Shown here: one piece after another, positions 34,989 to 42,723 of the stretch | Position numbering within the stretch: the first letter of the stretch is position 1 | How the letters are laid out: each line of letters begins with the position of its first letter | DNA from: Branchinecta lynchi | Taxonomy: Eukaryota; Arthropoda; Branchiopoda; Anostraca; Branchinectidae | Direction of reading: 5' to 3' | Length of the DNA stretch: 64,000 nucleotides | Assembly (NCBI GenBank): GCA_023053575.1 | Contig: JAKZAP010000005.1 | Location: forward strand, 2,294,001 to 2,358,000 | Position numbers and translations under genes: made by a program | The notes under the pieces: model-generated | Database searches by the model: none | Told to the model about the DNA's origin: nothing | What the model saw: the letters and a program-made list of their open reading frames with translations, nothing else

Positions 34989-37625
34989 ATGATGAATACT
35001 GCAGAGGTTATTCAGCTTTGTAAAAAGGTTATATCAAACAACAAAGCGGTTATACAAAGATTATCGCTATACACATATAATGAACTGCGGACTTATGCGA
35101 AAATTAATAAAATCAAAACAAATGGAGCTAAGAAACATGAAATAACAAATAATATAATAAACCATCTTAATAAGTATATTTTGATAGCTGAAGATAAAAT
35201 TAAAATTGAACGCAGAAACGAAAGAACTCATAATAAGAACAGACCATCCGACTACAAACCAGAACCGAGATTACGAACCATTCTGGAAGATGAGATAAAA
35301 GAAAATAATATCACCATTACAAAACTAAAACAAGAATACAATGATAACAAAGAAAAAGAGACAAGCGAATTAAAGAAATTTCTGAAAAACAAGAACCTAT
35401 CAACTCGCGGAAACCGAGAAGAAGTACTAAAAAGAGTTGGAGAATACTATAATAATATTATTACCAAACATAAAGATTCCGTACAGAAAAATAGAGATAT
35501 CATAAGAGATCAAACAGAAAGACGTGATAACAGTAGACAGAAAGTAATCGATTTATCAACTCTCTTCATAAATAAGAAAAAAATCCAAGTAGAAAAATTA
35601 ATTCCTGATCATTTATTTAGAACTGAAGAAGAAGAACAACCTACTATCTCTAGGGAAAATGAAAATTTGTATACCATCAACGTTTCTATTGAAAGCAATG
35701 GAAGAGATGAACATACTCTTATTGCTTTTACTTTCGCCGATTTACAGCGGCGGATGAATGAACTTTATCAATATAGAGTTCAGTTCGTAACTCGTGTTAC
35801 ATTCTATAGACAGGAGAATGATGAAGAAGTAGTAGTGTATTACAACAGTACTTCTTGGATTTTAAATAAAAATAGCATTCTTACTCATAATCATTTGAAT
35901 GATAATAACAAGAGACTTAGTTCTTTAAGTAATACCCCTCGATCTGGGCTACAATTTAGTCGGTATGAAGGAATTGATTATAGGATGACACGAATAGAAT
36001 CTTACATGGGAGGAACGTTTAAAATACTGCCAGATTTCGTAAAAAATAAAAAAGCGTGCATAAATATAAAAAATTTAGATCAAAAATGCTTTCTTTGGTC
36101 CATCTTAGCACATTTATACCCCACCAAGGACAACGCTGAGAGAATTTCGAAATATAAACAATATGAGAACGAATTTGATTTCGAAGGGGTTACCAACTTC
36201 CCAATGGATACTAAAGATATACACAAATTTGAAAATAGATACAACATTAAGATTTGTTTATTTCAAATTGAAAAAGAGAAAATTATCAGAAGTCATATGC
36301 TAAAAAGTACAATCAATGGCAAAACAGCTAAACATGTTATTAATTTATTATATTTCGATAATCATTATGTACTGGTAAAGGATCTGAGCAGATTAGTTGG
36401 TAGTCAAATCTCTAAAAATAAAACAAAGACATACCTATGCACTTTTTGCGGAAGGCATTTTACAAAAGAAGAACACTTTGAAAAACATGAGAGTAAAAAT
36501 AATTGCGAAGATCCTGATATTATAATGCCTCCTGAAGGTTCAAGTATACAATATAAAAATATTGCAAAACAAATGAAAGTACCTTATTGCATAATAGCAG
36601 ACTTTGAGTCTTATAACGAAGAATACAATCAGGTAAACGGGAAGAAAACAATAAAAGTGGCCAAACAGAAACCATTTGCTTACGGGTTTCAGGTATGCTG
36701 TTCCTTTGATACAAACCAGAACAAATACTATGACTATTTCGGTGAAGACGCTGCAGAACATTTTGTTAAAACCGTTACAAAAGTATCCACAGAAATTGCA
36801 AACAAATATGAAAGCAGACAAAGAAACCATACTTATACCAATGCAGAAATTACCGAAAAATGGAAAAATCTATTGAATAAGACTTGTCACATCTGTACAA
36901 CTGAAATCACTGAAAATCCTCACTTTGATCACGACCACATGACAGGAGAAGATAGGGGATTTGCTCATGCTGAATGTAATATGAAATACAGGATTCCTAG
37001 GCATATCCCGGTAGTAATGCATAATTTATCAAAATATGATTCTCATTTATTTGTTAGAGAATTGATACCTGATAACGGAATTTTTGAAAGTGCAGAAAGT
37101 TTCATCTCATTCTCGAAATCAATAAGTATTACAAAAGCGGATACGGAAATAAAATATGAGATGCGGTTTATAGATTCAATTAGATTTATGGCTTCATCTT
37201 TAGACAAACTATCAGCAAATTTAGCAACATGTGATTGCAAAGTACCTTGTAATCATCTAAGACAGAATTTCAAGTACACATGTAACAGCTTCAAAAATGA
37301 CGATGAATTCAAAGAAATAATTAAAAAAGGGGTGTATCCCTATGAATTCGTAGATAGTTTCGATAAAATGAAATGTACAAAGTTACCACCAATAGAAAGC
37401 TTTTATTCTAGGTTGACGGGGAAAGGTATTGACAAAAGTGATTATAAAAGAGCGGTATCTATATGGAAGCAATTTAACTGTGAAACTTTACTTGATTATA
37501 CCAAGTTGTACCTAAAAAGTGATGTTTTAATATTGTCGGATGTTGTAGAGAATTTCAGGAACGTTTGTATACATAATTATGATCTGGATCCACTTCATTA
37601 CTTCTCAGCTCCAGGATTAACATGA
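34989..37625 (+). CDS. POLB: Polinton protein-primed DNA polymerase B, N-terminal part
   Basis: 878 residues up to an in-frame TGA (37623-37625). Order seen: SAP-like helix pairs (about 25-60 and 123-155), a charged linker, an OTU-like/NKD..CFLWSILA-type segment (about 362-470), a C2H2 finger CTFCGRHF..H (484-505), Exo I CIIADFESY (about 534-542), an HNH-like Cys/His cluster CHIC...DHDHMTG (633-663), Exo II MHNLSKYDSH (677-686), and Exo III YLKSDVLILSDV (near 841-852). These belong to the 3'-5' exonuclease half of viral family B polymerases that initiate on a terminal protein. The start lies in ATTAAATGATG. The same frame continues beyond the TGA into 37656-39065. Confidence 0.93.
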   Translation: MMNTAEVIQLCKKVISNNKAVIQRLSLYTYNELRTYAKINKIKTNGAKKHEITNNIINHLNKYILIAEDKIKIERRNERTHNKNRPSDYKPEPRLRTILEDEIKENNITITKLKQEYNDNKEKETSELKKFLKNKNLSTRGNREEVLKRVGEYYNNIITKHKDSVQKNRDIIRDQTERRDNSRQKVIDLSTLFINKKKIQVEKLIPDHLFRTEEEEQPTISRENENLYTINVSIESNGRDEHTLIAFTFADLQRRMNELYQYRVQFVTRVTFYRQENDEEVVVYYNSTSWILNKNSILTHNHLNDNNKRLSSLSNTPRSGLQFSRYEGIDYRMTRIESYMGGTFKILPDFVKNKKACINIKNLDQKCFLWSILAHLYPTKDNAERISKYKQYENEFDFEGVTNFPMDTKDIHKFENRYNIKICLFQIEKEKIIRSHMLKSTINGKTAKHVINLLYFDNHYVLVKDLSRLVGSQISKNKTKTYLCTFCGRHFTKEEHFEKHESKNNCEDPDIIMPPEGSSIQYKNIAKQMKVPYCIIADFESYNEEYNQVNGKKTIKVAKQKPFAYGFQVCCSFDTNQNKYYDYFGEDAAEHFVKTVTKVSTEIANKYESRQRNHTYTNAEITEKWKNLLNKTCHICTTEITENPHFDHDHMTGEDRGFAHAECNMKYRIPRHIPVVMHNLSKYDSHLFVRELIPDNGIFESAESFISFSKSISITKADTEIKYEMRFIDSIRFMASSLDKLSANLATCDCKVPCNHLRQNFKYTCNSFKNDDEFKEIIKKGVYPYEFVDSFDKMKCTKLPPIESFYSRLTGKGIDKSDYKRAVSIWKQFNCETLLDYTKLYLKSDVLILSDVVENFRNVCIHNYDLDPLHYFSAPGLT

Positions 37626-37655
37626 GATGCTTTCCTAAAGCATTCGAAAGTAGAC

Positions 37656-39065
37656 TTGCCGTTATTCTCAAAGGAAGACATGTATACTTTTATAGAAAAA
37701 GGAATAAGAGGTGGTGTATCCCAATGTATAAAAAGATACGCAAAAGCAAATAATAAATATACAAGTGATTATAATAAGAATAAGCCATCTAATTATTTAG
37801 TGTATTTGGATAAAAATAATTTATATGGGTGGGCAATGTCACAAGATTTACCAGCGAATGATTTCCAATTCATTTCCATACCGGATGATTTGAAAGAAAG
37901 GAATGAATATGAATCAATCGAGTATTACAACCATCTGAAAAGTCATATCAAGTCGGTGATTACGATTAAGTCGGTGAGACAAGATGTGGGTGCTATATAT
38001 GAGGTAGACTTAGAATATCCAAAAGAACTACACGAATTACACAAGGATTTACCATTAGCACCCGAACACTTTAACGGTAAGCTATGTACCACAGTATTAG
38101 ATAAAACCAACTATGTAGTTCACCACAGGAATCTAGAATTCTATTTAAAAAAAGGTTTGATATTGAAAAGAGTACACAGAATACTAGGATTCACTGAAAG
38201 TGCTTACTTAAACGGATATATAGACCACAACACAGCACTTAGAACTAAAGGTACAAATGATTTTGAAAAGGATTTCTTTAAGCTTATGAATAATGCTTGC
38301 TTTGGAAAAACTATGGAAAACGTAAGGAAGCGAGCGGATATGGAAATAATAACGGATGATGCAACAAGAGAAAAAATAATAAAGAAATCCAACTTTAAAT
38401 CTGAAATAATATTCAGTGAAAACTTTTCAGTAGCAAGAATGTCAAAGGAAAAGATAAAATTAGACAAACCAATGTATATCGGCTTTGCTGTATTGGAACT
38501 ATCCAAGTTATTGATGTATGAATTCCATTATGATTATATGAAGCCTAAATATGGAGATAAAATTGATTTGTGTTATATGGACACTGATTCTTTCATATAT
38601 GATATTAGAACTGAAGATTTTTATCAAGATATCAAACAGGATTTGAATGAGAGGTTTGATACATCTGATTATGCGAAAGATAATCCATATGGGTTTCCTA
38701 GTGTAAATAAGAAAGTGATAGGAATGATGAAAGATGAATTAGGTGGACAGGTTATGACAGAGTTTGTTGGATTACGATCAAAGGTATATGCTTATTTAAA
38801 GGACAACCAAGACCCTTCAAAAGCTAGCAAAAAACTGAAAGGAATAAAAACCAATATCGTTAAAGATAAAATTACGATTCAAAACTATAAGGATGTACTG
38901 TTTGGTAAAACGGAAAACCTTTCTATAACCCAGTATAACTTAAGATCATACAAGCACAATATGTTTCTAGAAGAACAGAATAAAAAAGCGTTAGATCCTA
39001 AGGATGATAAAAGGATAGTAACAAGCGATAAAATACACACTTTACCTTTAGGTTATAAACATTAA
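37656..39065 (+). CDS. POLB: Polinton DNA polymerase B, C-terminal (palm/thumb) part
   Basis: Same reading frame as the preceding ORF; the codons between 37626 and 37655 are open. This is the rest of one ~1360-codon gene and not a separate protein (its first codon is TTG). Motifs, counted from 37656: VYLDKNNLYGWAMS (motif A, ~49-62), FKLMNNACFGKTMENV (motif B, ~208-223), LCYMDTDSF (motif C with DTDS, ~305-313), and FVGLRSKVYAY near the C-terminus. All polymerase residues I can judge are intact. It ends at TAA before the 21-bp repeat array. Confidence 0.93.
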   Translation: MPLFSKEDMYTFIEKGIRGGVSQCIKRYAKANNKYTSDYNKNKPSNYLVYLDKNNLYGWAMSQDLPANDFQFISIPDDLKERNEYESIEYYNHLKSHIKSVITIKSVRQDVGAIYEVDLEYPKELHELHKDLPLAPEHFNGKLCTTVLDKTNYVVHHRNLEFYLKKGLILKRVHRILGFTESAYLNGYIDHNTALRTKGTNDFEKDFFKLMNNACFGKTMENVRKRADMEIITDDATREKIIKKSNFKSEIIFSENFSVARMSKEKIKLDKPMYIGFAVLELSKLLMYEFHYDYMKPKYGDKIDLCYMDTDSFIYDIRTEDFYQDIKQDLNERFDTSDYAKDNPYGFPSVNKKVIGMMKDELGGQVMTEFVGLRSKVYAYLKDNQDPSKASKKLKGIKTNIVKDKITIQNYKDVLFGKTENLSITQYNLRSYKHNMFLEEQNKKALDPKDDKRIVTSDKIHTLPLGYKH

Positions 39066-39235
39066 ATTCAAGTACCTACTTAAAAAAAATCAAGTACCTA
39101 CTTAAAAAAATCAAGTACCTACTTAAAAACTTCAAGTACCTACTTAAAAAATTCAAGTACCTACTTAAAAACTTCAAGTACCTACTTAATAAATCCAAGT
39201 ATATACATAAAATACTCAAGTAAATCTTATAATGA
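39066..39235 (+). repeat. 21-bp palindromic tandem array between POLB and ATPase
   Basis: Eight CAAGTA starts at 39069, 39091, 39112, 39133, 39154, 39175, 39196 and 39217, i.e. a 21-bp period after a first 22-bp step. The first six units contain the palindrome AAGTACCTACTT followed by an A-run; the last two are degenerate. 21 bp is two helical turns, so the palindromes face the same side of the DNA. It may be a terminator, protein-binding array or replication element. Confidence 0.85.
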
Positions 39236-39253
39236 AAAATTCTTCCTAAATAA

Positions 39254-39931
39254 ATGAATGAAAAGGCTCCAATCAAAGTCTATGATTTTAGTGAAAAGAA
39301 TAACTATCAGAACAAACACGACCTTGCACCTCAGTGGCCATTTAGACTCTTAATTTGTGGTAGTTCTGGAACAGGGAAAACTAACCTTCTTTTGAATTTA
39401 ATTTATGAATATCTTTGTTTCAACCGAATATACTTGTATGCAAAAGATCTTGAAGAAGATAAATATCAAGACCTTCTAACCAATTTAACCACTTTGGAGT
39501 CACAATGCAAATCGAAAGTCTTAACAGTAAGTAACAATCTTGATGATATTGTCGATGTTGACGACTTAGACCCTGAATACCAAAACTTGATTATCTTTGA
39601 CGATTTTGTCACTGAAAAAGACCAGAAGAAAATAGAAGATTTATTCATAAGAGGAAGAAAGAAAAATGCCTCAATTATTTACTTGTCTCAAAGCTATCAT
39701 AAAACGCCAAAGGTGGTAAGGCTCCAGTGCAATTATTTTGCATTCTTTCAGTGTTCTAATCCAAAAGAAGTAAAATTAATAAGACAAAGCCATGTATCCA
39801 GTATAGACGATGAAAAATTTCTGAAACAATTCGAGACTGCAACCAAGGGCTACGGTTTTTTCTTCATAGATTTAAAAATAAAAGATAAAACCCTTAAGTA
39901 CAGGAAAAACTTTGAAAAATTTACCGGATAA
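39254..39931 (+). CDS. ATP: Polinton genome-packaging ATPase (FtsK-HerA/A32-like)
   Basis: 225 residues. Walker A LLICGSSGTGKTNLLL at about 33-48, Walker B YQNLIIFDDF at about 115-124, then RGRKKNASIIYLSQSYHKTP with a sensor-like Gln, the pattern of the A32-like packaging ATPases of Polintons, virophages and large DNA viruses. It would pump the genome into capsids. Start context AATAAATG. It sits between POLB and a fibre-like gene, all on the same strand. Confidence 0.95.
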   Translation: MNEKAPIKVYDFSEKNNYQNKHDLAPQWPFRLLICGSSGTGKTNLLLNLIYEYLCFNRIYLYAKDLEEDKYQDLLTNLTTLESQCKSKVLTVSNNLDDIVDVDDLDPEYQNLIIFDDFVTEKDQKKIEDLFIRGRKKNASIIYLSQSYHKTPKVVRLQCNYFAFFQCSNPKEVKLIRQSHVSSIDDEKFLKQFETATKGYGFFFIDLKIKDKTLKYRKNFEKFTG

Positions 39932-39947
39932 TTTATTTCTATAATAA

Positions 39948-40571
39948 ATGAATAAATTTGGTAGTGTTGGAAAAAAGGTTAGTAACGAATCGAATGAAAA
40001 GAGAGTTACTGATGACAACGGTAATATTAACCTACAAGGTAAGAGAATTATTATGTTAGGGGATGCGAAAGCTGACCAGGACGCTATTAGTTTCAGATCC
40101 ATGACTATTATTCTGAATCAATTTAAAGAAGAAATTACCGCACAACAAGTGGGGATAAATCAGTATTTTAGCGAAGATATCAACAGATTAACTGCGGTAC
40201 ATGATTCTCCTAAAAATTTATTGGTAAGGATTAATGATAAAGGGTTATTTGTAAAAGAAATAATTCGAGTTAATGAGAAAGAAATTGATGCTGAGAACAA
40301 ATTGATAACAAATGTTCAAAACCCTAGAAACAAAAATGATGCTGTTAATTTAGCAACGTTAACTATGAATCTTTTAGATTATGACAAAAAGCTTCTTGGG
40401 CAACACACCCATAACGGTATAATTGAAGGAAAGATTGCTGGTCAAAAAACTCGTATCGATAATATTGAAAGAGCAGTAGTAAATATTTTAAAAAGGCTTC
40501 TAGAGCTAGAGCTAAAACCTGTTGACAAACCATTCGTTACCAGAATAGAAAAAATGATGGCTGGTAAATAA
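39948..40571 (+). CDS. Polinton fibre/appendage-like protein (tentative)
   Basis: 207 residues. Two copies of a motif resembling the neck of phage tail fibres: NINLQGKRIIMLGDAKADQD (~27-46) and ENKLITNVQNPRNKNDAVN (~116-134), patterned on GK.I.NL..P....DA. A heptad-rich C-terminal stretch (IDNIERAVVNILKRLLELEL) could trimerise. No signal peptide. Start context AATAAATG. Family membership is inferred from motif shape only; a structural virion or attachment role is plausible and unproven. Confidence 0.6.
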   Translation: MNKFGSVGKKVSNESNEKRVTDDNGNINLQGKRIIMLGDAKADQDAISFRSMTIILNQFKEEITAQQVGINQYFSEDINRLTAVHDSPKNLLVRINDKGLFVKEIIRVNEKEIDAENKLITNVQNPRNKNDAVNLATLTMNLLDYDKKLLGQHTHNGIIEGKIAGQKTRIDNIERAVVNILKRLLELELKPVDKPFVTRIEKMMAGK

Positions 40572-40601
40572 ATTTTATAAGATAAATTTATTCCCTAATA
40601 A

Positions 40602-41252
40602 ATGGTTGAAACAATGGAGTATACAGTTTATTTGTCAAAGCTTCAGAAAGGAAAGCTGAAGAAATGCTTTGGTGCTAAACAAAAATGTCAGATACGTGTT
40701 AGTCATAGTAGACAAAATGAAAGAGAACCAGTTAAGTTACTTTTAAGTAAACGACAAATTGATAAAATTGAAACCTGTAAAATGAATAATAAGGGTTGTG
40801 ATATTGATGTATCATACAAGCAGATGAAAGAAGCGATTCAAAAGGGTGGATTACTTCCATTTTTAATACCGCTAGCAATTACCCTTGGTAAGGCAGCTTT
40901 AACAAGTGGTGCTGCTGCTTTGGGTACATTCGCTGGTAAGAAAATTATGGATAAAATGACCAACACAGGTGGAGCTCTAAAACTTCCTGGAACACAAAAA
41001 GTTGTGGGTAATGGGTTACGTGGGAAGGAAAGCGATGATGTCAACATAGGTGGGGCGCTTACACTTCCTGGAACACAAAAAGTTGTCGGTCATGGGGTAC
41101 GTGGAAGGCCTAGGAAGGAAAAAAACGATGATGTCAACATAGGTGGAGCGCTTACACTCCCTGGAACACAAAAAGTTGTCGGTAATGGGGTACGTGGAAG
41201 GCCTAGGAAGTCAAAAAACGGGGACATCAAAAAAGAAGCAAAAGTAAAGTAG
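40602..41252 (+). CDS. Polinton core/membrane-active protein with triple C-terminal repeat
   Basis: 216 residues. Basic N-terminus with paired Lys-rich segments (VYLSKLQKGKLKKCF; LLLSKRQIDKIE), a hydrophobic Gly/Ala/Leu block GGLLPFLIPLAITLGKAALT (~86-105), then three repeats of GGALTLPGTQKVVGNGVRG, two ending in GRPRK, an AT-hook-like motif. Such a region precedes the adenain-like protease in other Polintons, often in one polypeptide. Here the protease lies in the -1 frame; A-AAA-AAC at 41213-41219 is in phase and the -1 frame is open from 41207 onward. Start context AATAAATG. Confidence 0.75.
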   Translation: MVETMEYTVYLSKLQKGKLKKCFGAKQKCQIRVSHSRQNEREPVKLLLSKRQIDKIETCKMNNKGCDIDVSYKQMKEAIQKGGLLPFLIPLAITLGKAALTSGAAALGTFAGKKIMDKMTNTGGALKLPGTQKVVGNGLRGKESDDVNIGGALTLPGTQKVVGHGVRGRPRKEKNDDVNIGGALTLPGTQKVVGNGVRGRPRKSKNGDIKKEAKVK

Positions 41253-41275
41253 GACCTCTAACCAATTTTGATATT

Positions 41276-41620
41276 ATGGATGCATTAGGGGATATACCAC
41301 AGTTTAGAGGTGTGTTCTCTATAGATACGCTACCCAAACATATAAATAGTATAGAATGCGGTGTCATTAATTATGATAAACTCGGAATGCCTGGAACTCA
41401 CTGGGTTGCGTATTGTAATCTACCTGAATCCCCCTATGTCGAATTTTTCGATTCTTTCGGTATTCCTCCAGGAAAAGAAATAGTTAAATATCTAAAAACT
41501 TTAAAGAAAAAAATAGCTTATGAAAATCTTGCTGTTCAAAATATAGATGAATTAAACTGTGGACTTCACTGTATTTCCTACATTAAGCGCAAAATGAAGT
41601 TGGTAGCTTTTCGTTTATAA
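41276..41620 (+). CDS. PRO: Polinton adenain-like cysteine protease
   Basis: 114 residues from the first ATG, a normal core length for Polinton proteases. FRGVFSIDTLP opens the fold; catalytic His in GTHWVAY, acidic residue in EFFDSFG, oxyanion Gln in VQNID and nucleophile Cys in LNCGLHC are all present. It matures capsid or core proteins in related viruses. It lacks the TAAATG start context of its neighbours and its frame is open upstream to 41207 inside the preceding ORF, so it is probably made as a frameshift fusion, or the true start was lost. The ATG is provisional. Confidence 0.88.
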   Translation: MDALGDIPQFRGVFSIDTLPKHINSIECGVINYDKLGMPGTHWVAYCNLPESPYVEFFDSFGIPPGKEIVKYLKTLKKKIAYENLAVQNIDELNCGLHCISYIKRKMKLVAFRL

Positions 41621-41637
41621 AAATTGTTTTCTAATAA

Positions 41638-41805
41638 ATGGAGATTTATTGTATGAAATGTAAAAAGAGCACTGACACTGAATCAATGTTTAAGGCAGTG
41701 TCACAAAAAAATAATGTTCCAATGCTGAAAGGGAATTGTGTTATTTGCGGATCGAGGAAAAATCGCTTTTTAAAAAAAACCTCAACGCAGAAACAGATAT
41801 TTTAA
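41638..41805 (+). CDS. Polinton zinc-ribbon protein
   Basis: 55 codons, short but clear: MEIYCMKCKK and CVICGSRKNRF give two CXXC pairs typical of the small zinc ribbons found in Polintons. Start context CTAATAAATGG. Its 3' third overlaps the integrase frame (-1) by about 70 bases. T-TTA-AAA at 41769-41775 and A-AAA-AAA at 41772-41778 are both phased for -1 slippage. It may act as a DNA-binding N-terminal module of the integrase when shifted. Confidence 0.75.
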   Translation: MEIYCMKCKKSTDTESMFKAVSQKNNVPMLKGNCVICGSRKNRFLKKTSTQKQIF

Positions 41806-42707
41806 AGACGTATTATTCTAATTATTCAGGTGTGGATGATATTTACAGAAAATTAAAAGAAAATGGTGTTAAGGTTTCCAAGGATAAAATAAAAAATGTA
41901 TTGCAAAATGAGAATGTGTATACGTTACACAAACCTTCCTATCATAACTTTGAAAGGAGGCGAGTGTATGTTCACTATGTTGATGAGCAATGGCAAGCTG
42001 ATTTAGTTGACATGCAGAAATATAAAAAAGAAAATAATAAAACAAATTACATTTTAACTGTTATTGATTGCTTTAGTAAATATGCTTGGTGTATCCCTCT
42101 GAAAGACAAAACGGGTGCTGAAATAATAAAAGCATTCAGTGTTATATTTAAAGAAAGAATTCCTAAGAAACTACAAACTGATAAAGGTAAGGAATTTGTA
42201 ATGAGAAATGTTCAATCTTTTTTGAAAAATAACGATATACACTGGTTTGCATCTGAAAGCGAATTGAAAGCGCAAATTGTAGAACGATTCAACAGAACGC
42301 TAAAAGAAAAGTTATGGAAATATTTCACTCACAATAACACTACTAATTGGATTGATATTTTACCTTTATTTGTGAGTAATTATAATAACTCGTACCACCG
42401 TTCAATACAAATGAAACCAGTTGATGCTAGTAAAAAGGTTAATCAGAAAAAGGTTTTTAGTGCTCTGTTTCCTCCAGTAGATGACTACAAAATCACAGGA
42501 AACGTCAAAGTAGGGGATTTAGTCAGAATTAAAAAAGAAAAAAGTATTTTCGATAAAGGATATTTACCTAATTATACGGATGAAGTATTTCAGATAGCAA
42601 CCATCAGACCTACCATTCCCATTACTTATGAAATATCTGACAAAAGTGGGGAATTAATTCAAGGAGGGTTTTATGAAAAAGAACTTTCAAAATTTATTAT
42701 GAAATAA
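41736..42707 (+). CDS. INT: Polinton retroviral-type integrase (rve)
   Basis: About 300 residues of catalytic region. DEQWQADLVDM (first Asp), LQTDKGKEF (second Asp) and ELKAQIVERFNRTLKEK (Glu) make the D,D-E site that joins element ends to host DNA with 6-bp staggered cuts. The C-terminal GNVKVGDLVRI... segment is an SH3/chromodomain-like fold in relatives. No ATG occurs in frame before the catalytic core (the first Met is in LVDMQKY), and there is no TAAATG box, so translation must come from the overlapping zinc-ribbon ORF by -1 shift, from a non-ATG start, or not at all. Confidence 0.93.
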   Translation: MCYLRIEEKSLFKKNLNAETDILKTYYSNYSGVDDIYRKLKENGVKVSKDKIKNVLQNENVYTLHKPSYHNFERRRVYVHYVDEQWQADLVDMQKYKKENNKTNYILTVIDCFSKYAWCIPLKDKTGAEIIKAFSVIFKERIPKKLQTDKGKEFVMRNVQSFLKNNDIHWFASESELKAQIVERFNRTLKEKLWKYFTHNNTTNWIDILPLFVSNYNNSYHRSIQMKPVDASKKVNQKKVFSALFPPVDDYKITGNVKVGDLVRIKKEKSIFDKGYLPNYTDEVFQIATIRPTIPITYEISDKSGELIQGGFYEKELSKFIMK

Positions 42708-42723
42708 AATTACTTGTATATAA

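Noticed and set aside
37623..37625. TGA as a sense codon (alternative genetic code)
   Set aside because: Host exons and the other Polinton genes use TGA only as a stop, for example at the end of the major capsid gene, and have ordinary TGG codons.
34989..39065. Adenovirus or other exogenous virus rather than a Polinton
   Set aside because: Target duplications, long inverted repeats, integrase and gene order fit Polinton/Maverick; no adenovirus-specific terminal protein gene is seen.
39066..39235. CRISPR-like array
   Set aside because: The 21-bp repeats have almost no spacer and lie in a eukaryotic element.
41255..41310. CCTCTAA...TTAGAGG stem as a frameshift-stimulating structure downstream of A-AAA-AAC
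   Set aside because: The stem starts ~35 bases after the slippery site and has a 42-base loop; known stimulators sit 5-9 bases away.
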